DNA from: Methylophaga sp.
GTDB lineage: Bacteria > Pseudomonadota > Gammaproteobacteria > Nitrosococcales > Methylophagaceae
Reading direction: 5' to 3'
Assembly: GCA_002706095.1 (NCBI GenBank)
Contig: PAJP01000005.1
Location: forward strand, 354,403-418,402
Length of the DNA stretch: 64,000 bases
In this document: positions 36,856-46,184 of the stretch, one piece after another
Numbering within the stretch: position 1 is the first letter of the stretch
Layout of the letters: every line of letters begins with the position of its first letter
Notes under the pieces: generated by a model
The model's input: only the letters and a program-made list of their open reading frames with translations
Told to the model about the DNA's origin: nothing
The model's database searches: none
Position numbers and translations under genes: made by a program

Positions 36856-38100
36856 TTACAACACCTCGCCATTAAGCTGCTGAACCACTTTCAATGCACT
36901 TTTTACTCCATCCTCGTGAAAGCCCCAGCCCCAGTAAGCACCACAGAAATACGTATGCCGTTGGCCGGAAATATCGGCCCAGCGTTGTTGCGCGGCTAAA
37001 GTTTTTTCAGTGTAAACCGGATGTGAATAATGTCGCTCTACCAGCACTTTATCAGGAGAGATACGAGCGGCAGAGTTCAAGGAAACAATAAACTCGACCG
37101 GAGCATCTAATCTCTGCAAGGTGTTCATATGGTACGAAACGGTGCATTGCTCTTGCAGATCAGGGCTGACATGAACATTCCAGCTCGCCCATGCAGCTCT
37201 ATTGCTTGGCAGTACAGATTCATCTGTATGCAACTGCATATGATTGCGCTGATAATCAATATTTCCTAAGACCGTTGCCTCATCATAGCTGGAGTCAGCA
37301 AGAAGTGATAAAGCCTGGTCAGAGTGACACGCCAAAACGACAGCATCAAACATCTGCTTTTCACCATTAACAGACAAGATAACGCCATCATCCGTGCGTT
37401 GAATATTTTCGACGGGAGAATTTTGATGAATCTTTCCACTAAAGTGATGAATAAATTGTTTTATGTACTGATTGGAGCCACCCTCGACGACACGCCACTG
37501 AGGTCTTTTCATTAACGACAGCATTTTATGATTTGCCATAAAAGACACCAGATAACGAACTGGCATATCTAACAAGCTAACGGATGGACCAGACCATAAT
37601 GCACATGCCATGGGAATAAGGTGATCGTGAATGAACACATCACTATAACCATGCTTCTTAAGATACTCTCCTACAGTTTGTGTGTTACTAGGTTGCTTGA
37701 GAATATCCGGTGATGCTTTATAGAACTTGATAATGTCGGCAATCATCCGATAAAAAGCAGGATTAATCAGATTTTTTCGTTGGCAGAATAATGTATTCAG
37801 ACTCGTCGCATTGTACTGCAGTCCAGTATCAGCATGATCAACACTGAAACTCATTTCAGTATCGATGGCCCTTACCTTGAGTTCGCTTAGTAGCTGGCTG
37901 AAGTTTGGATAGTTGTATTCATTAAAGACGATAAAACCGGTATCAACTGACCATGATGTGCCTTCGATATGGATCTGATGGGTATCGGTATGTCCACCAA
38001 TGTAATCATTCGCCTCGAATAAGGTGACATTATGCTGCTTTGATAAATACCAAGCGGCAGTGACACCTGATATTCCGCCACCAACAATTGCAATATTCAT
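36856..38100 (-). CDS. FAD-dependent oxidoreductase (amine-oxidase fold) of the lipid cluster
   Basis: A 414-residue flavoprotein. The N-terminus is an FAD-binding Rossmann motif (IAIVGGGISGVTAAWYLSK, with the second acidic strand VTLFEANDYIGGHTDTH). Further conserved blocks are WSVDTGFIVFNEYNYPNF and the C-terminal YFCGAYWGWGFHEDGVKSAL. The fold is that of amine oxidases and phytoene-type desaturases, and members of these clusters may desaturate or oxidise acyl chains. The start at 38100 is fixed by an AGGTGA site and a four-base overlap with the desaturase stop; a longer form lacks support. Confidence 0.88.
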   Translation of the reverse strand: MNIAIVGGGISGVTAAWYLSKQHNVTLFEANDYIGGHTDTHQIHIEGTSWSVDTGFIVFNEYNYPNFSQLLSELKVRAIDTEMSFSVDHADTGLQYNATSLNTLFCQRKNLINPAFYRMIADIIKFYKASPDILKQPSNTQTVGEYLKKHGYSDVFIHDHLIPMACALWSGPSVSLLDMPVRYLVSFMANHKMLSLMKRPQWRVVEGGSNQYIKQFIHHFSGKIHQNSPVENIQRTDDGVILSVNGEKQMFDAVVLACHSDQALSLLADSSYDEATVLGNIDYQRNHMQLHTDESVLPSNRAAWASWNVHVSPDLQEQCTVSYHMNTLQRLDAPVEFIVSLNSAARISPDKVLVERHYSHPVYTEKTLAAQQRWADISGQRHTYFCGAYWGWGFHEDGVKSALKVVQQLNGEVL

Positions 38101-39011
38101 TGGCTCACCTTGTTGAGTCGGTGGTCGCGCTTTTTGACTGGTATCGTTCTCATATCCCATATCAAGCCAAATTTATTCATCAAGCAAAGCAGGTAAAAAC
38201 TGATATCCACTTCCCACCAGTAAAACCCTTGTCTTGCCGACGATGCATGATAGTGATGGTTGTTATGCCAGCCTTCGCCCAGCGTTAAAAGTGCTAATAA
38301 AAAATTATTACGGCTATCATCGCCAGTGTTGTAGCGGCGCTTTCCCCATTTGTGAGCGAGAGAGTTAATCAGTAATGTTGCATGTAGCAGGATGACCGTC
38401 GAAATAAAATATCCCCAAACCACCATTTGCCAGCCATTCGTATTCAATCCCGGATTTAGCCAACTTAACCATTCACCCAGACCAAACAAACTCAGCGCCA
38501 GCAACAATGGAATTGCTATATCAAATCTGTCCAGCCAACGTAGTTCTGGATAACGAGACAAATCCTTTACAAGCCCATAATCAGCGTGGAAGTGGCGTTT
38601 GGTCAAAAACCACCCAACATGGCTCCATAGAAAACCCTCTCGTGGTGAATGAGGATCTTGATTGGTATCCGCATGACGGTGATGGTTGCGATGATGTGCC
38701 GCCCACCAGATTGGGCCTCGTTGAGTCGAGGCAGCACCGATAACTGCAAATACAAACTGCACTGGTCTGCTTGTTTTAAACGATTTGTGAGCAAAATATC
38801 GATGATAGAAAGCGGTAATAGCAAACATTCTGACAAGATAGAGAATCACCGCTGTGTATACGGCTACAGCTGATATCCCCACCCAAAAAACAGCAAGACA
38901 GGCTAGATGTAACACGATAAACGGTATGATTCTAAACCAATCAATCCTGTCATCAGCTGCGGCATATCGGATGCTACTATCACTATCAAACCAGTATCGT
39001 AACGATTTCAT
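38097..39011 (-). CDS. Membrane fatty-acid (acyl-CoA/lipid delta-9 type) desaturase
   Basis: A 304-residue membrane di-iron desaturase. Three histidine clusters are present: HRYFAHKSF, HRNHHRH and HNNHHYH, in the order and spacing of stearoyl-CoA-type desaturases. Four hydrophobic helices flank them. It introduces a cis double bond, supplying substrate for the CFA-type methyltransferases downstream. ATG 39011 follows AAGGA and fits the conserved region. A start at 39080 also has AAGGTGA seven bases upstream and would add 23 residues, so the exact start is open. First gene of the operon. Confidence 0.88.
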   Translation of the reverse strand: MKSLRYWFDSDSSIRYAAADDRIDWFRIIPFIVLHLACLAVFWVGISAVAVYTAVILYLVRMFAITAFYHRYFAHKSFKTSRPVQFVFAVIGAASTQRGPIWWAAHHRNHHRHADTNQDPHSPREGFLWSHVGWFLTKRHFHADYGLVKDLSRYPELRWLDRFDIAIPLLLALSLFGLGEWLSWLNPGLNTNGWQMVVWGYFISTVILLHATLLINSLAHKWGKRRYNTGDDSRNNFLLALLTLGEGWHNNHHYHASSARQGFYWWEVDISFYLLCLMNKFGLIWDMRTIPVKKRDHRLNKVSQ

Positions 39012-39153
39012 ATCAGTCCTTCTAAGATAGTGGATAGCGTATTGAGCAATCTGTGAATTTGATGTGAAACAAGCTGTCATGCGGCTTCACCTTAAATTCA
39101 CGCTGTGAAGATTGTAATGCCGTTGTGTTTAATAATTAACCACTGAGAGAGAA

Positions 39154-39684
39154 ATGCTGAAATTTTTAGTTGCGATGATAACGATGTCTGTCTGCACCAC
39201 GCTGTTAGCCGATGTTCGCTTCCAGGATACTGTCAAAACGACGTCATCTACATTACAAAAATGTAATGAAACATCCATCACAGTGATGGCATTTGTTGAT
39301 GTAGCGGACGCTGCGTTTTACCTGCCAGATTGCAATTTTTTACCTGACATCGCAGGTGAAAAACAACTTTCTTTTTATTACCATCGCTCAATTACAGCTG
39401 ATGATTTTATTGAAGCTTCAGAAACACTTCTCGAGCGTAATCTGACAAGCACTGAGTATTCCAAGATTGAGGATGAGTTAACCCGCTTTAATGCCAACTA
39501 CCAGGATGTGGAAGATGGCGACGTATACGATATCAGGAAAACAAAGAGCGGTTTATATCTGCTAAAAAATGGCCAGCAAATTTCCCACAGCTCTTCAATT
39601 GAACTGGCAAACTTTTACTATCAGATCTGGTTTGGTCCCAAACCTTTTAACAAGGGCATGAAAGAAACGCTTCTCGAGCGATAG
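39154..39684 (+). CDS. Periplasmic chalcone-isomerase-like protein
   Basis: A 176-residue protein with a signal peptide (about residues 1-19, ending LLADV) and the chalcone-isomerase-like fold expected of bacterial lipid-cluster proteins (VMAFVDVADAAFYLPDC; KQLSFYYHRSITADDFIEASETLLERN; IELANFYYQIWFGPKPFNKGMKETLL). In eukaryotes related folds bind fatty acids. It is divergent from the desaturase and convergent with the symporter gene, whose stop is only eight bases past its own. GAGAGA precedes the ATG. Probably a periplasmic lipid-binding partner of the operon; no catalytic role shown. Confidence 0.7.
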   Translation: MLKFLVAMITMSVCTTLLADVRFQDTVKTTSSTLQKCNETSITVMAFVDVADAAFYLPDCNFLPDIAGEKQLSFYYHRSITADDFIEASETLLERNLTSTEYSKIEDELTRFNANYQDVEDGDVYDIRKTKSGLYLLKNGQQISHSSSIELANFYYQIWFGPKPFNKGMKETLLER

Positions 39685-39692
39685 AAGCTGCA

Positions 39693-41132
39693 TTACCCTA
39701 CGTCAGAGTCAGCCACTAATCTATGTGCCGTGCCCACGGTCTTTTTCTTCCAGATGAGGCCGATTGTTAACACCAATAGACCACTCATAATACCCGGCAG
39801 TCCCTCATAGACAGCGTTATGCAGTTCAAAATAACGCCAGGACAATGCCACCATCAGACCGATTAACATGGCAACGATACTCAGGCGCTGGCTAGGCCTG
39901 AAGCCCAGACATAACGCGACAAGCAATGGGGCAAAAGCGCTAGCCAAACCAGACCAGGCAAATATCACTAAGCTGAACACACTCTCTGAACTGGTCAGCG
40001 CCCATAACAATGCGACCGTCACTATCCCAATCGTACTCAGCTTAAGGATCAAGGTATTTTCGATATTATGAGGCAGCAAATCGTGGGTGACCGCCGCTGA
40101 ACAGTTAAGGACCAAGGAGTCTGCCGTTGACATGGTGGCGGCAAATACACCCGCTAACACCAACCCCACCAAAACTGGTGGCAATAACTCCATTGCCATA
40201 GTGGGTAGCGCCAGTTCAGCATCAAACGATGCCACATCACCGAGGTAAACACGAGACAGCATCCCTACGCCAGTCGCCAGGCAATAAAATGCTGTAAACC
40301 ACAGGTAATACCAAAGGCGTGCACGCAGCATTTTATTATCATGACTTAATGCCATAAACCGAATCATGACATGTGGCTGTCCGATAACTGAGAACCCCGC
40401 AAACATCCAGCTTAGCGCAAATAAGACACCACCAGTTAATCCAGGAATCACTAAATCTTGAGGGAATAAATTGAGAAAGCCGTCCACTTGATCCATTTGT
40501 TCAATTGCCGCTGATGTGCCTCCTAATGAGGATACGGCGACGATTAGCATCAGAGTCATCGCCACAATCATGACGACGGATTGCGCAGCATCCGTCCAAA
40601 TAGAGGCTCGTATACCGCCAGCAAAGCAATATAAGGTCACCATAATGGCACCAATAATCGCACCGGTGTATGACGGCCAACCGAATAAAACATGTAGCGC
40701 TTTGCTACCTGCAACCAATTGAGCGCCCGCATAAGCCAGCAATAACACAAGAGAAATTAAGGCGATTAACCTTTGTAGCACGATATCATTTTGCCCATAC
40801 CAGTTACTTAACACACCAGCATAACTTGGTTCAGCACTGTCACTTGTAGCACGACGCAAACGTGAATGGACAAACGTGGACGCAATTAAATCACCCAATA
40901 TCCAGCCAATCATTATCCAAATAGACGCCAATCCTGTTGCATATGTGTAACCAATAACACCAATGAACATATAGCCACTGTTATTGGTTGCAACAGCAGA
41001 TAAGCCGACAAGGCTGGGGGGAATATCACTACTGGCAAGATAATAATCTTTTTTAGTGCCACGGCTGAAAAAAACAGAACTTACGCCAATAGCAACAAAA
41101 ATGGCAAGAAATCCTAAAAAGCTCCAAATCAT
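39693..41132 (-). CDS. Sodium:solute symporter (SSS/PutP-like)
   Basis: A 479-residue transporter of the SSS family with about 13 hydrophobic helices and the typical N-terminal block DYYLASSDIPPSLVGLSAVATNNSGYMFIG. The block SWMFAGFSVIGQPHVMIRFMA and VFAATMSTADSLVLNCSAA are PutP-like sodium/substrate regions. AAGGAG seven bases before the ATG at 41132 gives the start. It is the last gene of the ectoine operon, 38 bases after the TPR gene, which suggests uptake of a compatible solute (ectoine, proline or betaine). The substrate is inferred only from context. Confidence 0.85.
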   Translation of the reverse strand: MIWSFLGFLAIFVAIGVSSVFFSRGTKKDYYLASSDIPPSLVGLSAVATNNSGYMFIGVIGYTYATGLASIWIMIGWILGDLIASTFVHSRLRRATSDSAEPSYAGVLSNWYGQNDIVLQRLIALISLVLLLAYAGAQLVAGSKALHVLFGWPSYTGAIIGAIMVTLYCFAGGIRASIWTDAAQSVVMIVAMTLMLIVAVSSLGGTSAAIEQMDQVDGFLNLFPQDLVIPGLTGGVLFALSWMFAGFSVIGQPHVMIRFMALSHDNKMLRARLWYYLWFTAFYCLATGVGMLSRVYLGDVASFDAELALPTMAMELLPPVLVGLVLAGVFAATMSTADSLVLNCSAAVTHDLLPHNIENTLILKLSTIGIVTVALLWALTSSESVFSLVIFAWSGLASAFAPLLVALCLGFRPSQRLSIVAMLIGLMVALSWRYFELHNAVYEGLPGIMSGLLVLTIGLIWKKKTVGTAHRLVADSDVG

Positions 41133-41170
41133 GGCATTCTCCTTTTGCAAAAACCACCGCGCAAGGAGGC

Positions 41171-42055
41171 TTAGCTTTCAACTGTGACTTTCAGTAAATT
41201 TTCCAGTTCAGGGTGGTTCTGCAGCGGCTCAAGTGCAGGATCGTCTTTACATTGTTCGCGATAAGTATCGCTACACTGAATCGCTTGCTTAAGATAACGA
41301 ATGGCTTCATCAAACTGATTCAATGCGGTGTTGGCACACGCCAGTTGATAAAAGGCATGACCGTTTTCCGGATCAGACTCCAGAGCTTGATGACACAGAT
41401 TGGCAGCCCATTGTGGCTCGTCCAGCTCGAGCACTGCATCTGCTTTATAGGTTAAAGCTTCTACATCGTACGGCCTTATTGCCATGATTTGATCATAAAC
41501 GGCGATTTTGTTGCTTGGACTGGTTTCCTGCCCTGCGCGTAACCACAAGGATTGAACTTCTTGAGTGTGCTCAATTTTCTCGCGGTTCTCTTCAATTTGC
41601 TGGGTTTCTTTGCTGAGTTGCTGCTCGATGGCATGAAGTCGTTTTTCATACTCATTGATTAAGCTATTAATTTCCTGATCAGCCAGCGTATGCACCCGCT
41701 CTTTAATTTCACGAATCGATGACCACCCCACTAATACCAGTACGGATGAAGCTGCAGCAATAAGATAGAAAAAATAAGTGACAGTATCAGTAGCATATCC
41801 GACAGCTCTATCCGCGGCTGACAGTTCTTTATCCACTGTCATCTGTATCATTTCAGCACGTTGTGCTGCCATATCGGTACGAAGCTGCTTCAACTCATCG
41901 AGCACATAACGCTCAATAAATGGGGTATATAAAGGCTCATTAAGAGCATCAACAGATTCACGCATCTGTTGTTCTGTAGGTGCCTGCTCAGCGGCAAACA
42001 GCTGAGCAGGTATAAGTAAGACAAGAAATAAGCTTATCGTTATGAAGCGAGGCAT
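41171..42055 (-). CDS. Membrane TPR-repeat protein in the ectoine operon
   Basis: A 294-residue protein with signal peptide (residues 1-22), a helical periplasmic segment, one membrane helix near 88-108 (TDTVTYFFYLIAAASSVLVLVGW), a coiled coil (about 120-165) and C-terminal tetratricopeptide repeats (YDVEALTYKADAVLELDEPQWAANLCHQALESD; GHAFYQLACANTALNQFDEAIRYLKQAI). It overlaps the aspartokinase gene by 16 bases, so it is translated with the ectoine genes. Not a known part of ectoine operons. It may be a scaffold or a membrane-stress sensor. Function unknown. Confidence 0.75.
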   Translation of the reverse strand: MPRFITISLFLVLLIPAQLFAAEQAPTEQQMRESVDALNEPLYTPFIERYVLDELKQLRTDMAAQRAEMIQMTVDKELSAADRAVGYATDTVTYFFYLIAAASSVLVLVGWSSIREIKERVHTLADQEINSLINEYEKRLHAIEQQLSKETQQIEENREKIEHTQEVQSLWLRAGQETSPSNKIAVYDQIMAIRPYDVEALTYKADAVLELDEPQWAANLCHQALESDPENGHAFYQLACANTALNQFDEAIRYLKQAIQCSDTYREQCKDDPALEPLQNHPELENLLKVTVES

Positions 42056-43482
42056 ATGGCTCTACCATGGTCATGAATCTCTACCAGCACACTGTGCAGG
42101 CTCTTAATCGCATCGTCATAATCATCTTCGTTGATAATGAACTGCATATCAACCTGACGCATGGATTGATGCATCGCTAAAACACTGATATTTTCTTTGG
42201 CCAGTGCCCCAACTGTTTTTGCCAGAATACCAGGAATTTTCATATCACTGCCGATCGCAGAAACAATAGCCACTTGTTGCTGATTGATTTCAGCATCCTC
42301 AAACCGCTCTTGCAGTGCATTTCGAATACGTTTAATCGTCTTCAAATTTGCTGATAAATAATGCGTGATCGTATTGGCGTTGATATCTTTAGAGATGATA
42401 TGTGCATTAAAGCGATGGATAGTTGCTAATATCTCACGATCATACACATCAATATTGCCCGCCATATCCTGGTCGAATAACTCAAACGCATACACGCCTT
42501 TACAGCCAGCAATGATTTCGACACATGGGGTGGCACTGACATAATCGCCGGTGATTAATGTACCCGCATGCTCAGGTTCAAACGTGTTACGAACTCGAAG
42601 AGCAATTTCGTTTCTACGCAAGCCTTTGGCTGCTTTAGGATGAATAGCTTCCATACCTAAATTAGCTAATTGGTCTGCGACATCATAATTCGTTCTGCCG
42701 ATAGGTACGGCATTGTCTTCACCCACCAGTCTCGGGTCTGCACTGCTGAGATGAAATTCTTTATGAATGATCGCTTCGTTTGCTTCAGTCAGCACTGCAA
42801 TACGACTGAAGCTCATTTCACTATAACCACGGTCAAACGTTGACATCAGACCATCATCACTGTGGGCGTAACCTGTGACTATAGGTAGTTGTTTTTTCAA
42901 GTCAATATCTTGAAAGGCGACTTTAATACGTTCGTCCAGTGGTAAATGTTTGTCTGTTTGCCAACCAGTTAAATCAACAAAAATGGCATCAATGCCATCA
43001 CGTTGTAGTAGCTGGGTCATATTCCATGCACTGTGTGCTTCACCAATACTGGCCAGCATTTCACGCACTGTTTCAAGATGCATATCCAGCTCAAAGTGCC
43101 CATGCTGACAGAGTCTTTGCAAATCGGCTAAGCAACGTTCAGCATCATCTAAACGTTCACCAATGAACTGATTAGCACGCTCAAGATTGTCTGGTTTTTT
43201 GTAAAACGTTTCATTGATAGCAAAGATTTTTTGCTTCAGATCTTCGAGAGCTTGTTTCCAGCTATCATCATGTAGTCCGTTTGCAAACAAGCCGAACACA
43301 CCTGGTTGTCCGGTCTTTTTATGTTCCAGTAGCAGATCGGTAATACCGCCGTATGCTGAAACAACAAATATACGATTGTAGAGCGAGTCGTTATGAACCG
43401 GTTTCAGAATAATGTTATCGCGCACAGCAACGTAGTCGCTCATAGAAGTGCCGCCGATTTTTTCTACCGTATGAAAACTCAT
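42040..43482 (-). CDS. ask: Aspartate kinase of the ectoine type (Ask_Ect)
   Basis: A 480-residue aspartokinase that feeds L-aspartate-beta-semialdehyde synthesis. The N-terminal signature VEKIGGTSMSDYVAV contains the catalytic Lys. C-terminal paired ACT domains (VAIVSAIGSDMKIPGILAKTVGAL; ISVLAMHQSMRQVDMQFIINEDD) follow. The specialised form in ectoine operons is less sensitive to feedback inhibition, as known for the family. It lies 127 bases downstream of ectC with a hairpin in the gap. Confidence 0.94.
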   Translation of the reverse strand: MSFHTVEKIGGTSMSDYVAVRDNIILKPVHNDSLYNRIFVVSAYGGITDLLLEHKKTGQPGVFGLFANGLHDDSWKQALEDLKQKIFAINETFYKKPDNLERANQFIGERLDDAERCLADLQRLCQHGHFELDMHLETVREMLASIGEAHSAWNMTQLLQRDGIDAIFVDLTGWQTDKHLPLDERIKVAFQDIDLKKQLPIVTGYAHSDDGLMSTFDRGYSEMSFSRIAVLTEANEAIIHKEFHLSSADPRLVGEDNAVPIGRTNYDVADQLANLGMEAIHPKAAKGLRRNEIALRVRNTFEPEHAGTLITGDYVSATPCVEIIAGCKGVYAFELFDQDMAGNIDVYDREILATIHRFNAHIISKDINANTITHYLSANLKTIKRIRNALQERFEDAEINQQQVAIVSAIGSDMKIPGILAKTVGALAKENISVLAMHQSMRQVDMQFIINEDDYDDAIKSLHSVLVEIHDHGRAICLAS

Positions 43483-43573
43483 TGTAATCTCTCTATTTCA
43501 TCCTTCTGGGATTGGATATTGTTTACTGCCAAGGCGGCAGTTATGTAAGTCGGTTGGCTTATTCGCCAGAGAT

Positions 43574-43601
43574 AGGCATCGGCTATTAGAAACCGATGCC
43601 T
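43574..43601 (-). other. Hairpin between ectC and ask
   Basis: AGGCATCGG (43574-43582) pairs exactly with CCGATGCCT (43593-43601) around a 10-base loop. No T-run follows on the minus strand, so it is more likely a processing or stability element than a terminator. It may lower ask expression relative to ectABC. Confidence 0.6.
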
Positions 43602-43609
43602 GGCTCAAT

Positions 43610-44014
43610 TCAGTCACTGATGGTTTCTGCATCTAATTCGTAAGCACCATCTTTGTTATGAACTTCTGTGCCATGAAGCGGTGGATTAAACACGCATGCC
43701 AACTTCATTTCTTTAAATGCACGAAGCATGTGTTTGTCGTGTTTGTCGAGGTTATATAGAGTACCTGGCGTGATAGCGTATTTTTTGCCATCATCGAGTG
43801 TTTCAACCTCACCTTCACCACTGATGCAATACACAGACTCCAAATGATTTTGATAATGCATTCTGAAATCTGCACCTTCGTAGATAGTGGTGATATGGAA
43901 AGAAAATCCCATATTGTCATCTTTTAACAGCAAACGAGTACTGTCCCAGTTGCCATTAGGATCAACGATTTTACGATCCGTTTTTTCTGCTTCTTGAAGT
44001 TGTCTAACAAGCAT
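43610..44014 (-). CDS. ectC: L-ectoine synthase
   Basis: EctC cyclises N-gamma-acetyl-diaminobutyrate to ectoine. The 134-residue cupin begins [17 protein letters not shown] and has the metal and substrate region [40 protein letters not shown] and [14 protein letters not shown]. The length is typical (about 130). It follows ectB by 71 bases on the same strand. Confidence 0.97.
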   Translation of the reverse strand: MLVRQLQEAEKTDRKIVDPNGNWDSTRLLLKDDNMGFSFHITTIYEGADFRMHYQNHLESVYCISGEGEVETLDDGKKYAITPGTLYNLDKHDKHMLRAFKEMKLACVFNPPLHGTEVHNKDGAYELDAETISD

Positions 44015-44047
44015 TTCATATCCTCTGGTTGATTAATATTCGGAAGT

Positions 44048-44073
44048 AAAACGGGTGTCTGGTCACCCGTTTT
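44048..44073 (-). other. Strong hairpin between ectB and ectC
   Basis: AAAACGGGTG (44048-44057) pairs exactly with CACCCGTTTT (44064-44073) around a six-base loop. On the minus strand only four T, within the stem, precede ACTT. It sits inside the operon, so it may be a partial terminator or an mRNA stabiliser that tunes the ectB:ectC ratio. Confidence 0.6.
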
Positions 44074-44085
44074 ATGTTCATAAGC

Positions 44086-45423
44086 TTATGATTGACGAGT
44101 CATTTTCTCGACTTCTTCACTCACTGAATAATCACCTTCGAAATAATCTTTTTCTTCTGGAATATTGTCAGCCTTGGCACATACTTCTTTGATCGATTGC
44201 TCAAGGATATCAATACCCTTCTCTAAGTTTTCTTGTGTGATCGTGAGCGGACATAAAAATTTGACCACATGATCATCAGTACCACTTGTTTCGATGATCA
44301 GACCTTTCTGGAAGGCGTTGTGGGTGATTTTTCCAGCAATTTCACCGCTCACACAATTAATACCACGGAACATGCCACGACCATGTGAATTGAAGTTACC
44401 TTCACCATACAACTCAACAATCTTATCGACACGCTCAGCGATATAATCACCTTTCGCTTGTACTTCTTTAGCGAAAGTATCGTCTTTCCAATAGTTATCC
44501 AGTGCCGCTTTAGCTGTAATGAAAGCAGGGTTATTACCACGGAATGTACCGTTGTGCTCACCTGGTTTCCATTGATCTAACTCAGGCTTCATCAACACAA
44601 TAGCGAAAGGTAAACCATAGCCACTGAGTGATTTAGAGACAGTCACGATATCAGGGTAGATACCCGCTTCCTCAAAGCTGAAGAATGTGCCTGTTCTACC
44701 ACAACCGGCTTGGATGTCATCAATAATTAGAAGTACGTCATGCTTCTTACATACTTCAGAAAGACTCTTTAACCAAGTCATTGAACACGCATTGATACCA
44801 CCCTCACCCTGCACAGTTTCTACTATGACAGCAGCAGGTTTATCTACACCACTACTTGAATCAGAGAGAACTTTGTCTAAGTAGTTAGTTGTATCAACAT
44901 CATCCCCCATATAACCATCATATGGCATACGAGTGGCACCACTGAGGCTCACGCCTGCACCACCACGATGATGTCCATTACCTGTGATAGCTAAAGAACC
45001 CAATGTTTGACCATGCCAACCATTAGTAAAAGAAATGACATTTTCCCGCCCTGTATATTTACGAGCTGTTTTTAACGCAGCTTCTACAGCATTGGTACCC
45101 GTTGGACCTGTGAACATAACAATATAGTCAAGGTCACGTGGCTTAAGAATATTGTTGTTGAAACTCTCTAGAAACTCACCTTTGGCACGAGTGTGAAGAT
45201 CAAGACCTTGAGTGATGCCATCGTTGTTGATGTACTCAAGCAATTTTTCTTTGAATAGATCGTTATTGTGACCGTAGTTAAGTGAACCTGCACCGGCTAA
45301 GAAGTCTAGATAGGCATTGCCTTCTTCATCATAAATAAACTCGTCTTTTGCACGGTTGAACATGCGAGGGAAAGAGCGGGCATAAGAACGTACTTCTGAT
45401 TCAATTTCATCAAAGATTTTCAT
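44086..45423 (-). CDS. ectB: Diaminobutyrate-2-oxoglutarate transaminase
   Basis: A PLP enzyme of 445 residues that converts aspartate semialdehyde to L-2,4-diaminobutyrate. The N-terminus [25 protein letters not shown] is typical. [23 protein letters not shown] and [17 protein letters not shown] bind cofactor, the aspartate is in [15 protein letters not shown], and the PLP lysine in [17 protein letters not shown] near residue 265. It follows ectA by 57 bases. Confidence 0.97.
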   Translation of the reverse strand: MKIFDEIESEVRSYARSFPRMFNRAKDEFIYDEEGNAYLDFLAGAGSLNYGHNNDLFKEKLLEYINNDGITQGLDLHTRAKGEFLESFNNNILKPRDLDYIVMFTGPTGTNAVEAALKTARKYTGRENVISFTNGWHGQTLGSLAITGNGHHRGGAGVSLSGATRMPYDGYMGDDVDTTNYLDKVLSDSSSGVDKPAAVIVETVQGEGGINACSMTWLKSLSEVCKKHDVLLIIDDIQAGCGRTGTFFSFEEAGIYPDIVTVSKSLSGYGLPFAIVLMKPELDQWKPGEHNGTFRGNNPAFITAKAALDNYWKDDTFAKEVQAKGDYIAERVDKIVELYGEGNFNSHGRGMFRGINCVSGEIAGKITHNAFQKGLIIETSGTDDHVVKFLCPLTITQENLEKGIDILEQSIKEVCAKADNIPEEKDYFEGDYSVSEEVEKMTRQS

Positions 45424-45480
45424 AGGTTATTTTTCTCCTAGTAATATTTTTTTCGTATCCTGATATCTGTATCTATTCTG

Positions 45481-45990
45481 CTATAGCTCGAATGGACCGA
45501 CTCTGACCAACATTTCTGTCTCATGTTGACCTGCAAAATGTTGTTGGCGATCAAACATCACTGAGCGGTTTAGCTCCGCATCAAGCTTATTGGCCAAACT
45601 TTCAAATAATGCCCACGATGCACGATTATCCGGTGTAATAGTGGTTTCGATAAATTTCACATTCTTACATTGCTCACGGCTCAGTATGTGACGAAGCATT
45701 CGGCTTGCAAGCCCTTGTCCTCTTGCTTTCTCGCCCACAGCGACTTGCCATATAAACAAAGTGTCAGGTTTCTTAGGTAAAACATAACCAGAAATAAAAC
45801 CGACCAGTGTTTCATTCATTTCAGCCGCTACAGATGTTTGGGAAAAATGACTGCTCTGCAGCAGATTGCAATACATAGAATTGGTGTCCAGAGGAGGACA
45901 GGCAGCAATTAATTCGAAGACAGAAGAACCGTCTTCTGCTGTAGGTTCTCGGAGGGTAATGGAAACATTCTCATCGTTGTTATTTGTCAT
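45481..45990 (-). CDS. ectA: L-2,4-diaminobutyrate N-gamma-acetyltransferase
   Basis: A GNAT-fold acetyltransferase of 169 residues, the second step of ectoine synthesis. FELIAACPPLDTNSMYCNLLQ near 24-44 is the EctA-typical substrate block, and VAVGEKARGQGLASRMLRHIL is the acetyl-CoA loop. FIETTITPDNRASWALFESLA completes the fold. It is the first gene of the operon; its promoter and the EctR operator lie about 135 bases upstream. Confidence 0.97.
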   Translation of the reverse strand: MTNNNDENVSITLREPTAEDGSSVFELIAACPPLDTNSMYCNLLQSSHFSQTSVAAEMNETLVGFISGYVLPKKPDTLFIWQVAVGEKARGQGLASRMLRHILSREQCKNVKFIETTITPDNRASWALFESLANKLDAELNRSVMFDRQQHFAGQHETEMLVRVGPFEL

Positions 45991-46124
45991 TTATAAATAG
46001 CTCTATTATTTATATCTCTATTATTTTTAAGTCACAATAAACCTGAAATTTATCTAATAAAACTGCATGTTTCTTATTAAACAGCAATTTAAATAAAGTA
46101 AGTCAGGCTGTTAATGATTTGATA

Positions 46125-46142
46125 TATATAGTACACTAAATA
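46125..46142. promoter_or_regulatory. EctR operator
   Basis: TATATAGTACACTAAATA is, read on the minus strand, TATTTAGT-GT-ACTATATA: two 8-base half sites with a 2-base spacer. As I recall it, this is identical to the binding site reported for EctR1 of Methylomicrobium alcaliphilum. It overlaps the -10 of the ectA promoter and lies 42 bases before the cheW-like ATG, so it can repress both directions. Confidence 0.88.
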
Positions 46143-46155
46143 AATATATTGTCCA
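46127..46155 (-). promoter_or_regulatory. Candidate sigma70 promoter of ectABC-ask
   Basis: On the minus strand TGGACA (46150-46155) and ACTATA (46127-46132) are separated by 17 bases. The -10 is inside the EctR operator, so repressor binding would block polymerase. The leader would be about 130 bases before the ectA ATG. Confidence 0.65.
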
Positions 46156-46184
46156 GCCCGAGATTATCAACGTATATTCAATAG

